Numbered from the stretch's first letter, positions 14,491 to 23,730 are shown. The stretch: DNA of 64,000 nucleotides from Pedobacter jeongneungensis (GCF_000633455.1 NZ_AYMG01000010.1:186001-250000), one strand, 5' to 3'. Translations and numbers: made by a program. Notes: generated by a model not told the origin, from the letters alone.

Positions 14491-14802
14491 TTATTGTATG
14501 CCACTTGCATTTTCTGGCCGTTCATCTTTCAACTTCCTATCTACAATAAATGGAGCAAAAGGAAGTAATGAAGCCACAAATATTAATAATGCTTTACCAA
14601 ATTTCCATTTTTGCTCTTGCCAGGCCAATACCAATGTAACGGCATAAAGCACAAATAACAAACCATGTACCCATCCCGTGTATTTTACATACAATGGCAT
14701 ATTTGCGAAGTATTTTAATGGCATGGCTACAAATAATAAAAGCAGATAGGATATTCCTTCGGCTACGGCTACTTTACGAAAAATAGAAAGGGAACTGTTC
14801 AT
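14491..14802 (-). CDS. DUF3817 family membrane protein
   Basis: 103 aa from ATG at 14802 (the upstream part of the frame, from 14850, looks like leader). Three hydrophobic segments lie near residues 14-30, 38-58 and 68-88, with 'AVAEGISYLLLLFVAMPLKY' and 'WVHGLLFVLYAV' as seen in DUF3817 proteins. The function of the family is unknown; members are small integral membrane proteins. It stands alone on this strand between the tRNA and hscB. Confidence 0.75.
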   Translation of the reverse strand: MNSSLSIFRKVAVAEGISYLLLLFVAMPLKYFANMPLYVKYTGWVHGLLFVLYAVTLVLAWQEQKWKFGKALLIFVASLLPFAPFIVDRKLKDERPENASGIQ

Positions 14803-14988
14803 TGATCTGATTGTTTGCCTCGAAAGTAAAACAAACCTGGTAGCAAACAAAAACTAAAAAATGATTTGACAATAGAGTGTTTTATAAGGTAGAAGGCAGA
14901 AAGGTGGAAAGTTTAGGGTGATAACCGCAAAGTTGACAATTATCTCCAGACCCATTCCATCATCCATTTTCCATCCCACCTCATCCAT

Positions 14989-15519
14989 CTAAAGTCGTTC
15001 CCTGATTCTATCTATATATTTCTGGCGGTAAAAATTATCTTTTATGACGGGTAGTAGCGCTTCAGAATTTTCTGGATCCTGATCAAACTGAATTTTTAAG
15101 TCTTCCAGCTCGCTCGCTAAATCTTTCTCTATGGTTTCAACATCGCGTTTTACCTGTATCAGTTTTTCTGCATCAGGTTCAAATTCCATATCCATCAAGG
15201 CTTCGTTGATATCCATCATTTCCATTAAGAAGTTTTGCGATAACTGATATCCTTCATCTGTTGCTACAATCCCCTTTAATTCCAATACGTATTTTAAGCT
15301 CTTTTTAGCATTGCTCAGTGTTTGGTAGGCCTTATTGTTCAAAGTTGATAAATCAAGTACCTCCTGCTGCTTTTCTTCGCTTTCGTTGGCATAAAAATCA
15401 GGATGATATTGCTTGCTCAAAGCATAAAACTTTGCTTTCACCGCATTTTGATCAGGCTTGAACTGTATTGGAAGATCGTAAAATTCGAAATAATTTGGCT
15501 GTTGTGTTGCTTCGCTCAT
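14989..15519 (-). CDS. hscB: Fe-S cluster assembly co-chaperone HscB
   Basis: 176 aa from ATG at 15519 (MSEATQQPNYFEFYDLP). J-domain with the 'YHPDFY' HPD motif near residue 43, followed by the C-terminal helical domain typical of HscB ('QNFLMEMMDINEAL'). From the family, it delivers the scaffold IscU to the Hsp70 HscA during Fe-S cluster transfer. Length matches HscB (about 170-175 aa). It is downstream of rseP on the same strand, separated by a strong terminator, so probably has its own promoter. Confidence 0.85.
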   Translation of the reverse strand: MSEATQQPNYFEFYDLPIQFKPDQNAVKAKFYALSKQYHPDFYANESEEKQQEVLDLSTLNNKAYQTLSNAKKSLKYVLELKGIVATDEGYQLSQNFLMEMMDINEALMDMEFEPDAEKLIQVKRDVETIEKDLASELEDLKIQFDQDPENSEALLPVIKDNFYRQKYIDRIRERL

Positions 15520-15533
15520 GATATGTATTAAAT

Positions 15534-15584
15534 TAAAAAGCCGCAGATGTACAGTCTGAATGATCAAATCTGCGCATCTGCGGC
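15534..15584 (-). terminator. Terminator after rseP
   Basis: A 10-bp perfect stem GCCGCAGATG/CATCTGCGGC (15540-15549 with 15575-15584) is followed on the reverse strand by a five-T run, 18 bases past the rseP stop. Confidence 0.7.
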
Positions 15585-15602
15585 AATTATATCAATTTGG
15601 TT

Positions 15603-16991
15603 TTACTTACCGAAAGATTTTAAAATATCATTACCAAAAGCAAACACCATTAAACAAATCAGGATTACAAAGCCTACAATCTGAGCCTTCTCCAGCACTT
15701 TTTCGCTTACAGGCTTACGTTGCACCATTTCGATCAATAAAAACACTACGTGGCCTCCATCTAATCCCGGAATAGGCAATAAGTTCATAAATGCCAGGGC
15801 CATTGAGATCAGCCCGGTTAAAGTCCAGAATTTAACCCAGTCGAAAGTGCTGCCATATACTTTTGCAATCCCAATAGGGCTGCTGATGTTACGGGCGCTC
15901 AATTTACCGGTAATCATTTTTCCAATACCTTTTGCATTATCTACAAAAGTGCTCCAGGCCATGGTTGCGCCAACCGGAAACGACTCAATAAAACCAAAAT
16001 CAACATGTGCCGTTTCAGGCGTACTTAAGTTAGGAATAATACCGATTGTGCCTTCTTTGCTTACTTTAAGATCGAAAGTAATTTCTTTTCCTTTGCGAAG
16101 GGCATTAATGGTAACGGGTTTCAATTTATTTTTAGAAACCTCTTCTTTAAACTGATCGAAGAAAGTGATGGGCTTACCGTTAACGGCTAAAATGCTATCT
16201 CCTGGTTTTATACCCGCAGCATAGGCCGGATAAACTGGTTTTTCGAATTTCCTACCAAAAAGCTTGTCAAAAAATGAAGGCTTATCGGCCTTTTCATCAG
16301 GTGCACTTACCTTATCAACACTTTGCATCCGGTAACGCGGAGAGATAAAATTTTCTTTATCGTTTTTCGATATTTTGTTTAAAATGGTATCAGGAACCGA
16401 GATATAAAGGGTTTTGTTTTCTCTTAGAATCGTTAACTGTGCGCCATCAAATAAAACCTTACTCGATATGGCATCTTCAAAACGGATTAGCTTATTGCCA
16501 TTGATGGCCAAAATCTTATCTCCATTCTGCAGGCCAATTTCTTTCCCAATCGTTCCAACCGAAATACCATCATTTAATTTACTGTTAACGGTATAGTTTT
16601 GGCCAATGTTAAAGGTTAACATCCAAAAGATAAAAATACCAACAATTACGTTTACGATAATACCGCCTAACATCACAATTAAACGTTGCCAGGCTGGTTT
16701 AGAGCGAAATTCCCAAGGTTGAGCAGGTTGAGCCATCTGCTCTGTATCCATGCTCTCGTCAATCATTCCTGCAATTTTCACATAACCGCCCAATGGCAGC
16801 CATCCTATTCCATATTCAACATCACCTTTTTTGAAACTAAAAAGTTTGAATCCCCAGGCATCAAAAAACAGATAAAACTTTTCTACTTTAATGCCAAATG
16901 CCCTGGCTGCTAAAAAATGCCCTAATTCGTGTAATATTACCAATAAAGACAATCCAAGCAGCAGCTGCCCCGCCATAATCAATCCATTCAT
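15603..16991 (-). CDS. rseP: RseP-type site-2 intramembrane metalloprotease
   Basis: 462 aa. Zinc site 'VILHELGHFLAAR' near residue 21 and the C-terminal 'NLLPIPGLDGGHVVFL' LDG motif; a PDZ-type region lies between (around residues 200-300, 'GIKPGDSILAVNGKPITFFDQF'). From the family it cuts transmembrane anti-sigma factors or signal peptides in the inner membrane. The length and the extra sequence between PDZ parts fit Bacteroidota members. It starts 28 bases after the dxr stop and is probably co-transcribed with it. Confidence 0.9.
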   Translation of the reverse strand: MNGLIMAGQLLLGLSLLVILHELGHFLAARAFGIKVEKFYLFFDAWGFKLFSFKKGDVEYGIGWLPLGGYVKIAGMIDESMDTEQMAQPAQPWEFRSKPAWQRLIVMLGGIIVNVIVGIFIFWMLTFNIGQNYTVNSKLNDGISVGTIGKEIGLQNGDKILAINGNKLIRFEDAISSKVLFDGAQLTILRENKTLYISVPDTILNKISKNDKENFISPRYRMQSVDKVSAPDEKADKPSFFDKLFGRKFEKPVYPAYAAGIKPGDSILAVNGKPITFFDQFKEEVSKNKLKPVTINALRKGKEITFDLKVSKEGTIGIIPNLSTPETAHVDFGFIESFPVGATMAWSTFVDNAKGIGKMITGKLSARNISSPIGIAKVYGSTFDWVKFWTLTGLISMALAFMNLLPIPGLDGGHVVFLLIEMVQRKPVSEKVLEKAQIVGFVILICLMVFAFGNDILKSFGK

Positions 16992-17019
16992 ATTTTCTTA
17001 TAAAATTTTATGTTAGATG

Positions 17020-18180
17020 TTAAACTATACTTTTTGTTACTAATTCGCCAGCTAAGATACGGCTATGTTTGTCAGTTTCTAAATAATCGCTCAATTGTGG
17101 CTTTTCAATAAAACTGATCTCTTCCATACATTGCTCAATTACCTCACTCATCTGCAGGAAACCGATTTTATCTTTCAAAAATGCCTCCACAACAATTTCA
17201 TTTGCTGCATTTAAAATACAGGGCATATTCCCTCCTTTTCTTAAGGAAGTAAATGCCAAATCTAAATTCCTGAAGGTTTCCATGTCTGCTTTTAAAAAGC
17301 TAAAGTTTGGATATTCCAGAAAGTTAAAACGTTTAAAATTGTTTTTTAGCCTGTCGGGATAATTTAAAGCATACTGAATGGGCAATTTCATATCCGGAAC
17401 ACCCATTTGCGCTTTCATTGAACCATCGGTAAACTGTACAAGCGAGTGTACAATAGATTGTGGATGCACGATGACATCAATCTGATCTACATCAAGGTTA
17501 AACAGCCATTTGGCCTCGATTACCTCTAAACCTTTGTTCATTAAAGAAGCAGAGTCGATGGTGATTTTTGCGCCCATTACCCAATTTGGATGTTTTAAGG
17601 CCTGCTCTTTTTTTACCGTGGAAAGAAAATCTTTTGTTTTGCCCAAAAATGGTCCGCCGGAAGCAGTGAGGTAAATTTTCTCGATCTCATTTTGCTCCTC
17701 TCCCACTAAACACTGGAATATGGCCGAATGCTCTGAATCTACAGGCAAAATCTTCACCTGGTTCTCAATGGCCAATTGGGTAATCAGTTCTCCGGCTACT
17801 ACCAAAGTTTCTTTATTGGCCAAAGCAATGTTTTTACCCGCTTTTATAGCAGCAATGGTAGGTTTTAACCCTACTGATCCCATTAATGCCGTAAGCACGA
17901 CATCACTATCAACGTAGGCAGCAACCTGTGCTAAAGCGGCTTCGCCAGCCAAAACTTTAATATCAAGACCAAACAAAGCATTTTTAACTTCGTTATACTT
18001 GCCTTCATCACAGATGACTACAATTGCCGGTTTAAATTCCAGCGCTTGTTGAATGAGTAATGCTGAATTCTTTAAGGCAGATAATACAGAAACTTTAAAA
18101 ACTGTAGGATGATCCCTAACAACTTCAAGTGCTTGTGTACCTACACTTCCCGTAGAACCTAATATGGTTATTCTTTTCAA
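17020..18180 (-). CDS. dxr: 1-deoxy-D-xylulose 5-phosphate reductoisomerase
   Basis: 386 aa, normal length. NADPH-binding 'ILGSTGSVGTQALEVV' at the start, 'ANKETLVVAGELI', substrate/metal residues in 'LPVDSEHSAIFQCL', 'TASGGPFLG', 'NMGAKITIDSASLMNKGLEV'-type block and 'VHPQSIVHSLVQF'. It converts DXP to MEP in the non-mevalonate isoprenoid pathway. The gene is upstream of rseP on the same strand; such dxr-rseP linkage is common in bacteria. All key motifs are intact. Confidence 0.97.
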   Translation of the reverse strand: MKRITILGSTGSVGTQALEVVRDHPTVFKVSVLSALKNSALLIQQALEFKPAIVVICDEGKYNEVKNALFGLDIKVLAGEAALAQVAAYVDSDVVLTALMGSVGLKPTIAAIKAGKNIALANKETLVVAGELITQLAIENQVKILPVDSEHSAIFQCLVGEEQNEIEKIYLTASGGPFLGKTKDFLSTVKKEQALKHPNWVMGAKITIDSASLMNKGLEVIEAKWLFNLDVDQIDVIVHPQSIVHSLVQFTDGSMKAQMGVPDMKLPIQYALNYPDRLKNNFKRFNFLEYPNFSFLKADMETFRNLDLAFTSLRKGGNMPCILNAANEIVVEAFLKDKIGFLQMSEVIEQCMEEISFIEKPQLSDYLETDKHSRILAGELVTKSIV

Positions 18181-18274
18181 ATCGTTTTAATATCGTTATG
18201 CTTAATTATAATTAAACATTTTATTTATTCATTTTACCATCCGCCCACTTCGATTATTCTCCGTTCGAGTCAAT

Positions 18275-18447
18275 CGTCATCTCGACTGAAGCGTAGCGAA
18301 ATGGAGAGATCTATTCAGGCAGATTTAGCTTTCTCGACTGCGTTCCCGATGTAAAATCGGTACAAGTTGCACTCCTCTCGAAATGACGATACATTGTAAA
18401 TTGTTATAATAAAAAAGATTGCTTCGTCGTTCCTCCTCGCAATGACG
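18275..18447. repeat. Intergenic imperfect palindromic repeats (GTCATyTCGA family)
   Basis: CGTCATCTCGACTGAAGCG at 18275 is paired at a distance with CTCTCGAAATGACG ending at 18388; a second, shorter copy with CTTCGTCGTTCCTCCTCGCA and AATGACGG lies at 18419-18447. Related palindromes are present at 52400, 53922 and 60306 in this window. These are typical of non-coding repeats scattered in Bacteroidota chromosomes. No gene is seen in 18181-18454. Confidence 0.7.
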
Positions 18448-18454
18448 GAGTGCG

Positions 18455-20002
18455 TTAAACAATATATTTCTCCAATCCATCCGCCACTTTCCTATCATTG
18501 CTCAATCTTGGTACTTTATTCTGCCCACCTAACTTTCCTTCACTTTTCATGTAGTTTACAAAGGCATCTTTTTGCAAAGTACGTATTATTAATGGCTGAA
18601 GGATGTTGCCCTCAATCAGGTCAAAGTAATAAATATTTTTCTTTTGCAAAGCTTCATCAACCTTTTTACTAAAAGCAGCTAGATCTTTTGGCGCTGATGA
18701 AAATTCCACAAACCACTCATGGTAAGGCAATTGACCAGCATCTGGATTAACCTGCGGCGCAACCGTAAATTCTGTAATTTCTACTTTTTCTTCGTTCGCC
18801 ACACTTAAAATAGCCTGTTCTACCTCTTCTCCTATTACATGTTCACCAAAAGCAGAAATAAAATGTTTAATACGGCCGGTAACTACAATTTTATAAGGAT
18901 TTTTAGAAACAAATTTAACGGTATCGCCAATACTATAACCCCATAAACCCGCATTCGTATTTAAAATCAATGCATAATTGCTATCGAGTGCTATCTCGCC
19001 CAATGATAATCTTGTCGGGTTGTCGTTATAATATTCATCTGCAGGAATAAATTCGTAAAAAATCCCTGCATCAGCTAATAACAACAGTCCTTTATCTTTT
19101 TGCGAATCCTGATAAGCAATAAATCCTTCAGAAGCAGGATAAGTTTCAATTGCATCAATTTTTTTGCCAATACTTTGCTCAATTTTGGCGCGGTAAGGTT
19201 CGAAATTTACCCCACCATAAATAAACAGACTAAAGTTTTTAAAGATTTCGGCAATTTTCTTCCCTCCCGCTTTTTCAGATAGTTTATCGAAATACATCTG
19301 TACCCAGGGTGGAATCCCAGAAATCAATGTCATGTTTTCATTGACCGTCTCCTCCACAATGGCATCAACTTTCTGCTCCCAATCTTCGATAATATTGGTT
19401 TCGTAAGAAGGCAAACGATTCTTCTGGAGATAAGCAGGGACATGATGCGCTACAATGCCTGATAAACGCCCCACATTGATTCCATGTTTTACACTCAAAA
19501 CCGGACTTCCTTGTAAAAAGATCATTTTTCCATTTACAAAATTGGCTTTGCCTGTTTCATTAATATACGTTAAAATGGCATTCCGGGCAGCTTTGATGTG
19601 CTCAGGCATCGATTCTTTAGAAAGCGGAATGTATTTTACGCCCGAAGTGGTACCCGATGTTTTGGCAAAATAAAGTGGTTTTCCTTTCCAAAGCACATCA
19701 GCTTCGCCTGCCACCACACGATCTATATAAGGTTTTAGTCCCTCATAATCCTGAACCGGAACATGCTTTTTAAAATCAGCGTAATCTTTTATCTCAGCAA
19801 AATGATGATCCTTACCGAAAGCAGTATGCCTGGCTTCATCGATAAGCTTTTTCAGCAAATTATTTTGAGCATTTACGGCATTGTGCTTCCATTTGTTGAT
19901 CTGCCAAACTGCAAATGCGGCAAAGGGTTTACTTAATGCTGCTTTAAGCCCCCAACCCCCTGAAGGGGACTTTTCCCTTCTGCCATTCTTTTCTTTTTCC
20001 AT
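18455..20002 (-). CDS. GH3 auxin-responsive promoter family protein (acyl-adenylate/amide synthetase-like)
   Basis: 515 aa. GH3 features: 'YFAKTSGTTSGVKYIPLS' (P-loop-like ATP motif, around residue 110), 'IYGGVNFEPYRAKIE', 'ETYPASEGFIAYQD' and 'LWGYSIGDTVKFVS', with 'ITGRIKHFIS'-type hinge 'VVTGRIKHFISAFGEH'. Plant members join amino acids to plant hormones; the substrate of bacterial members is unknown. The first ~20 residues (KEKNGRREKSPSGGWGLK) are encoded by a G/C-rich repeat that also occurs just upstream (20020-20045), so the N-terminus is atypical. It is downstream of a membrane protein and glycosyltransferase operon. Confidence 0.85.
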   Translation of the reverse strand: MEKEKNGRREKSPSGGWGLKAALSKPFAAFAVWQINKWKHNAVNAQNNLLKKLIDEARHTAFGKDHHFAEIKDYADFKKHVPVQDYEGLKPYIDRVVAGEADVLWKGKPLYFAKTSGTTSGVKYIPLSKESMPEHIKAARNAILTYINETGKANFVNGKMIFLQGSPVLSVKHGINVGRLSGIVAHHVPAYLQKNRLPSYETNIIEDWEQKVDAIVEETVNENMTLISGIPPWVQMYFDKLSEKAGGKKIAEIFKNFSLFIYGGVNFEPYRAKIEQSIGKKIDAIETYPASEGFIAYQDSQKDKGLLLLADAGIFYEFIPADEYYNDNPTRLSLGEIALDSNYALILNTNAGLWGYSIGDTVKFVSKNPYKIVVTGRIKHFISAFGEHVIGEEVEQAILSVANEEKVEITEFTVAPQVNPDAGQLPYHEWFVEFSSAPKDLAAFSKKVDEALQKKNIYYFDLIEGNILQPLIIRTLQKDAFVNYMKSEGKLGGQNKVPRLSNDRKVADGLEKYIV

Positions 20003-20044
20003 AAACTTTAATCTGATTTTTAACTCCCCTTTAGGGGCAGGGGG

Positions 20045-20872
20045 TTAAACTATATTATGTAAAATATCCGGATGTTCGTCGCCTTTGTATTCTCCCGAAA
20101 TTTTACGGTAAGCAACTGTTATGGCCACACTTGATAGCGGGACAATAATAAAGGAGCTTAAAATATTCACAACAAAAGCCACAAATGGCCAGTGTAATAA
20201 ATTAAACAATAAATACACTAAATATCCTCCACCAAGTACCAGTAATAGTAATAAAATTTTGGTGAAATTTCCTTTAGTAATTGCCAGACTTAATTTAATC
20301 GACTCAAAGGGGGCTGCGTTCTTATCTATGATAAAAAAGGGGAAAAATGATATCCTTAACCAGGTAATAAATAAAGCAAGAATTGCTATACCAACGGCAA
20401 TTTGTGTAATTACAATACCTGTTTTTTGAAAGCTTTCTACCCATCCAATTTGGACCAAATAGCGTAAAACAGGATCCAAAATATAAAGCACAGGAAATAA
20501 AATCATCCCAATGAAAAGTATGCAACCAACAAAATAAAGTGTTGCGATTAAAAATCGAATGATCTGTTGCCTGGTTGGCAGTGTATCAACAATTTTAACA
20601 TCACTTTCTTCATCATCCATTAGGTGAAAAATATATTTAAAGAGTGATAAATTGATGGTAAAGTACAAAAACACAAAAACTATAGCCATTACAAAACTTA
20701 AGATTTTGCTTACATCTTTAATAAAAAAGGCCATTAAGCTCGATGCGCTTGCGGTGATAAACATCAGAAAGCATAGCGTAGCAATCGAAAAATAGTGTTT
20801 CCTGGTAATGCTCCATGCCTTTTGGATTACATCATTAACGGCGAACGTACTTTCTTTTAGATAATTGATCAT
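20045..20872 (-). CDS. Multi-pass membrane protein of unknown function
   Basis: 275 aa with about six hydrophobic segments, for example around residues 29-50, 60-80, 110-135, 155-170, 208-225 and 232-255. No catalytic motif recognised. The start overlaps the stop of the preceding glycosyltransferase gene by four bases (20869-20872), which suggests translational coupling and a related role in the envelope. The GC-rich repeat that becomes the GH3 N-terminus follows its stop. Confidence 0.7.
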   Translation of the reverse strand: MINYLKESTFAVNDVIQKAWSITRKHYFSIATLCFLMFITASASSLMAFFIKDVSKILSFVMAIVFVFLYFTINLSLFKYIFHLMDDEESDVKIVDTLPTRQQIIRFLIATLYFVGCILFIGMILFPVLYILDPVLRYLVQIGWVESFQKTGIVITQIAVGIAILALFITWLRISFFPFFIIDKNAAPFESIKLSLAITKGNFTKILLLLLVLGGGYLVYLLFNLLHWPFVAFVVNILSSFIIVPLSSVAITVAYRKISGEYKGDEHPDILHNIV

Positions 20873-21837
20873 TGTTGTTTGAATACCACACGTTTAAATA
20901 AATCCTGTATAAATCCTAAACCATAAGCGGTTAATTGGATAAATGAAGATATAATGCTCAAAAATGCAACTTTTAACGATTTATTTACTGACCATGAATG
21001 AAAAAATATCAACATAAAGTAAATCAATAAGAAGAAGTTACAAACATACGCCAATGGCGGATAGATAAAGTTACACAAAATGGTGAAACCAAAACCCAGT
21101 GTGAATAAGGCCGGAAAAAAATGCACCAGCTTTAATTCTTTTGGAAAATGTTTATAAATATTGATCCTGGCCCTACCAAAAAAGTGTAATTGTTTATAAA
21201 ACTGGCTAAAACTCGTCCGGCGCTTATGGTAAACCTTTGCGTCCGGGATCAAGCCGATTTTGAAACCATTTTCATGGATGCGAATACTGTATTCTATATC
21301 TTCTCCCAATCTGGTCAGGATAAAGCCACCTACCTTCTCCCAGGCCTGACGGGAAACGCCCATATTAAAACTGCGTGGGTGGAACTGCCCCACATGCTGT
21401 TTGTTTCCACGGATACCGCCAGTGGTGAAAGGCGAAGTCATGGCGTAACTGATGGCCTTTTGCACTGGCGTAAAACTATCATGCGCTGCATCCGGACCGC
21501 CGTAAGCATCCAAATGATGTTCGTAAAGGTAATTTCTAACAATTTCAAGATAATCGTCAGGAACAAGGATATCTGAATCAAAAATGATAAAATAATCTCC
21601 CTTAGCCCTTTCAAAACCAAAATTACGGGCAAAACCCTGTCCGGCATTCTCCTTGAAATAATATTTTATATCAAGTTTGTCCGCATAACGATCTACAATG
21701 GCCTTCGCATCGTTTTTAGAACCATCTTCGATCACTAAAACCTCAAACTGTAAATAAGTTTGTTTAGTTAAGGTGTGCAAAAGCTCGTCAATTTCCTGTG
21801 GACGATTGTAAAGGGGGATTATGATGGAGAAAAACAT
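20869..21837 (-). CDS. Glycosyltransferase family 2, membrane-associated
   Basis: 322 aa. GT-A fold start 'SIIIPLYNRPQEIDELL', donor/metal motif 'YFIIFDSDILVPDDY' (DSD, around residue 95) and 'GGFILTRLGEDIEYSIR' (ED motif). The C-terminus (from about residue 240) has two hydrophobic segments. It probably transfers a sugar in cell-surface polysaccharide or glycolipid synthesis; the donor cannot be read from sequence. It overlaps the membrane protein gene by four bases. Confidence 0.85.
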   Translation of the reverse strand: MFFSIIIPLYNRPQEIDELLHTLTKQTYLQFEVLVIEDGSKNDAKAIVDRYADKLDIKYYFKENAGQGFARNFGFERAKGDYFIIFDSDILVPDDYLEIVRNYLYEHHLDAYGGPDAAHDSFTPVQKAISYAMTSPFTTGGIRGNKQHVGQFHPRSFNMGVSRQAWEKVGGFILTRLGEDIEYSIRIHENGFKIGLIPDAKVYHKRRTSFSQFYKQLHFFGRARINIYKHFPKELKLVHFFPALFTLGFGFTILCNFIYPPLAYVCNFFLLIYFMLIFFHSWSVNKSLKVAFLSIISSFIQLTAYGLGFIQDLFKRVVFKQQ

Positions 21838-21910
21838 TTTTTGGAGGTTGAAGGTTGAGGGTGTAAAGGTTGAGGGTAAGGGGCGGATGAACCTTCCGCC
21901 TTCCCGCCTT

Positions 21911-22861
21911 CTACCTTAATTCCTTTTCTATCAAATACTGGTTTCTTTCTGGTGCGTTACGCGATAAAAGTTCGGCAATAAAACCTGCCAAAAACATCTG
22001 CGAACCGACAACAATGGCCACTAATGATAAATAAAACAAAGGTTGATCCGTTACATCACGGTAAGCTAATCCTTTCCAGATTAGGATCTGTTTTTCTACC
22101 AGCACATAAAGCGACATGATAATCCCTAAAAAGAAACTCAACACGCCGAGCGAACCAAAAAAGTGCATCGGGCGTTTACCGAATTTACCAACAAAGAAAA
22201 TGGAGAGTAAATCTAAAAAGCCATTAATAAACCTGCTAAAGCCAAATTTGGTTGTTCCGTATTTGCGTGCACGGTGTTCTACCACCTGCTCTGCTATTTT
22301 ACTAAAACCTGCCCATTTAGCTATTACCGGGATATAACGGTGCATTTCGCCATAAACTTCAATGGTTTTGATTACATCGCTGCGGTAAGCTTTTAAGCCA
22401 CAGTTAAAATCGTTCAGTTCGATACCGCTCATTTTGCGGGTGGCCGCATTGAAGAGTTTAGTAGGGATTGTTTTGGTAATCGGATCGTAACGTTTCTTTT
22501 TCCAGCCCGAAATCAGGTCAAGTTTTTCTTCCTTAATACGACGGTATAATTCTGGAATTTCGTCAGGACTATCCTGAAGATCGGCATCCATGGTAATCAC
22601 TACATCACCTTGTGTAGCTTCGAAGCCTACGTTTAAAGCAGCAGATTTACCGTAGTTACGTCTAAATTTAATGCCTTTTATAGCAGGATTCTGAAGTCTT
22701 AATTCTTCTATCACCTCCCACGATCTGTCGGTACTGCCATCATCAACCAAAATAATTTCATAACTGAAATTATTGGCAATCATCACTTTATCAATCCAGG
22801 CCGTTAATTCGGGCAGGGATTCATCTTCATTAAATAAGGGTACTACAACTGATATATCCAT
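21911..22861 (-). CDS. Glycosyltransferase family 2, polyprenyl-phosphate type (DPM1/GtrB-like)
   Basis: 316 aa. 'VVVPLFNEDESLPEL' at the start, 'DADLQDSPDEIPEL' (DxD-type, around residue 92), 'NDFNCGLKAYR' and a basic 'RKYGTTKFGFSRF', all typical of the GtrB/ArnC/DPM1 group, then two C-terminal transmembrane segments (around residues 232-252 and 270-292). These enzymes charge undecaprenyl phosphate with a sugar. It has the same orientation as the neighbouring glycosyltransferase, 73 bases upstream. Confidence 0.85.
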   Translation of the reverse strand: MDISVVVPLFNEDESLPELTAWIDKVMIANNFSYEIILVDDGSTDRSWEVIEELRLQNPAIKGIKFRRNYGKSAALNVGFEATQGDVVITMDADLQDSPDEIPELYRRIKEEKLDLISGWKKKRYDPITKTIPTKLFNAATRKMSGIELNDFNCGLKAYRSDVIKTIEVYGEMHRYIPVIAKWAGFSKIAEQVVEHRARKYGTTKFGFSRFINGFLDLLSIFFVGKFGKRPMHFFGSLGVLSFFLGIIMSLYVLVEKQILIWKGLAYRDVTDQPLFYLSLVAIVVGSQMFLAGFIAELLSRNAPERNQYLIEKELR

Positions 22862-22867
22862 TTAGTG

Positions 22868-22899
22868 ATTTGAGACTTGAGATTTGAGATTTGAGATTT
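22868..22899. repeat. Short TTTGAGA tandem repeat
   Basis: Four near-identical copies of (A)TTTGAG(A) follow each other (one reads CTTGAG) just upstream of the GtrB-like start codon. The same purine-rich style occurs in several gaps of this window. It is probably a neutral intergenic repeat. Confidence 0.5.
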
Positions 22900-22925
22900 T
22901 CCCAACCAAATCCTGTACAAAATTA

Positions 22926-22978
22926 AAACGTGCAAATTTCATCAAATTAAATGATAAAACCTGCACGTTCAAAATTTT
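22926..22978 (-). terminator. Terminator, left copy of a duplicated sequence
   Basis: The dyad AACGTGCA ... TGCACGTT with following AAAATTTTT makes a hairpin with a T/A-rich tail. Nearly the same 53 bases recur at 23731-23783, on the other side of the two small genes in between. Confidence 0.6.
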
Positions 22979-22987
22979 TGACCTTAA

Positions 22988-23146
22988 TTATAATTTTATG
23001 TCTTTAGCTTTTACTTTTATAATTTTCCCCTGATCGGAAAAAACCAAAACGCCATCGTTCTTCGCTTTATAAGCAACCAGTTTTTTGAAAGCCAAGCTAA
23101 GTCCTAAACGTATTTTTTCTCTTAACTCGATATTATTATTTTCCAT
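22988..23146 (-). CDS. Small protein paired with the zeta-like kinase
   Basis: 52 aa from ATG at 23146 (MENNNIELREKIRLGLSLAF); the frame extends further up to 23185 but that part lies inside the preceding gene. It overlaps the kinase 3' end by 11 bases. The sequence is charged and helical then beta-rich ('VLVFSDQGKIIKVKAKDIKL'). Small proteins of about 50 aa are often encoded next to zeta-toxin-like kinases in Bacteroidota, so it may be the partner or antitoxin; this is inference. The partner kinase gene is interrupted. Confidence 0.6.
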   Translation of the reverse strand: MENNNIELREKIRLGLSLAFKKLVAYKAKNDGVLVFSDQGKIIKVKAKDIKL

Positions 23147-23711
23147 TTGGCAAGAAATTAAATTTTGACCAGGTATTTCTTTCAAAGATAGTTATTTCAT
23201 TTTTTAAATTTCCTTCAGCGATAAATTGTAAATCGCCATTAGAACTATTGATAATTAACCAGTAATCTGCAACATTGGTAAACTGCTGTAAATTTTGCAT
23301 ACCTTTTATATACCTTCTTCGGATTACGTCTTCAGGAATATCATGTCCACCTTCTAACACTCTGATTTTAACCCGTTCTATAGCGAGCTCTACATCATTT
23401 AACCAAAAGAATAAGAGTGTAACCTGATAACCCAGAGATTTGGCTTTTTCAATTGTATTTAAATAAGATTTAGTGGTTAATGTAGTTTCAATGGCAAGGT
23501 CTACTTTTTGGTTCAGCAGGTCATCAATTCTGTTTAACATAATCCTACCTGCCTGAATGGCAACACTTGCAGGTTTAAAAGGAGAAATTCCACGGGCAAT
23601 TTCATCCGCATTAACAAACTCTCCGCAGTTTAACATTTCGGGTAAAACAGTAAAAGATGCTGTTGTTTTACCAGCTCAATTACAACCAGAAATAATATAT
23701 AAGTTTTGCAT
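23136..23711 (-). pseudogene. Zeta-toxin-like P-loop kinase, interrupted by TGA in Walker A
   Basis: Reading from ATG at 23711 gives MQNLYIISGCN, then TGA (23676-23678), then AGKTTASFTVLPEML and on in the same frame to 23136 (191 codons before stop). A Walker A of the form GxNxAGKTT is expected, so the stop stands at the Gly codon (GGA to TGA). The rest is intact: 'VNADEIARGISPFKP', 'AIETTLTTKSYL', 'LLFFWLNDVELAIERV', 'GGHDIPEDVIRRRY'. Zeta-like kinases phosphorylate UDP-sugars or other small molecules and are toxins in some TA pairs. The remaining downstream reading frame lacks the P-loop and should be inactive. A sequencing error is the alternative. Confidence 0.8.
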
Positions 23712-23730
23712 TAAGATGTTTGTAAATTAA

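Noticed and set aside
23676..23678. Selenocysteine or programmed readthrough at the TGA
   Set aside because: No selenoprotein-type context or SECIS-like hairpin seen, and the position is a P-loop Gly; a mutation or sequence error is simpler.
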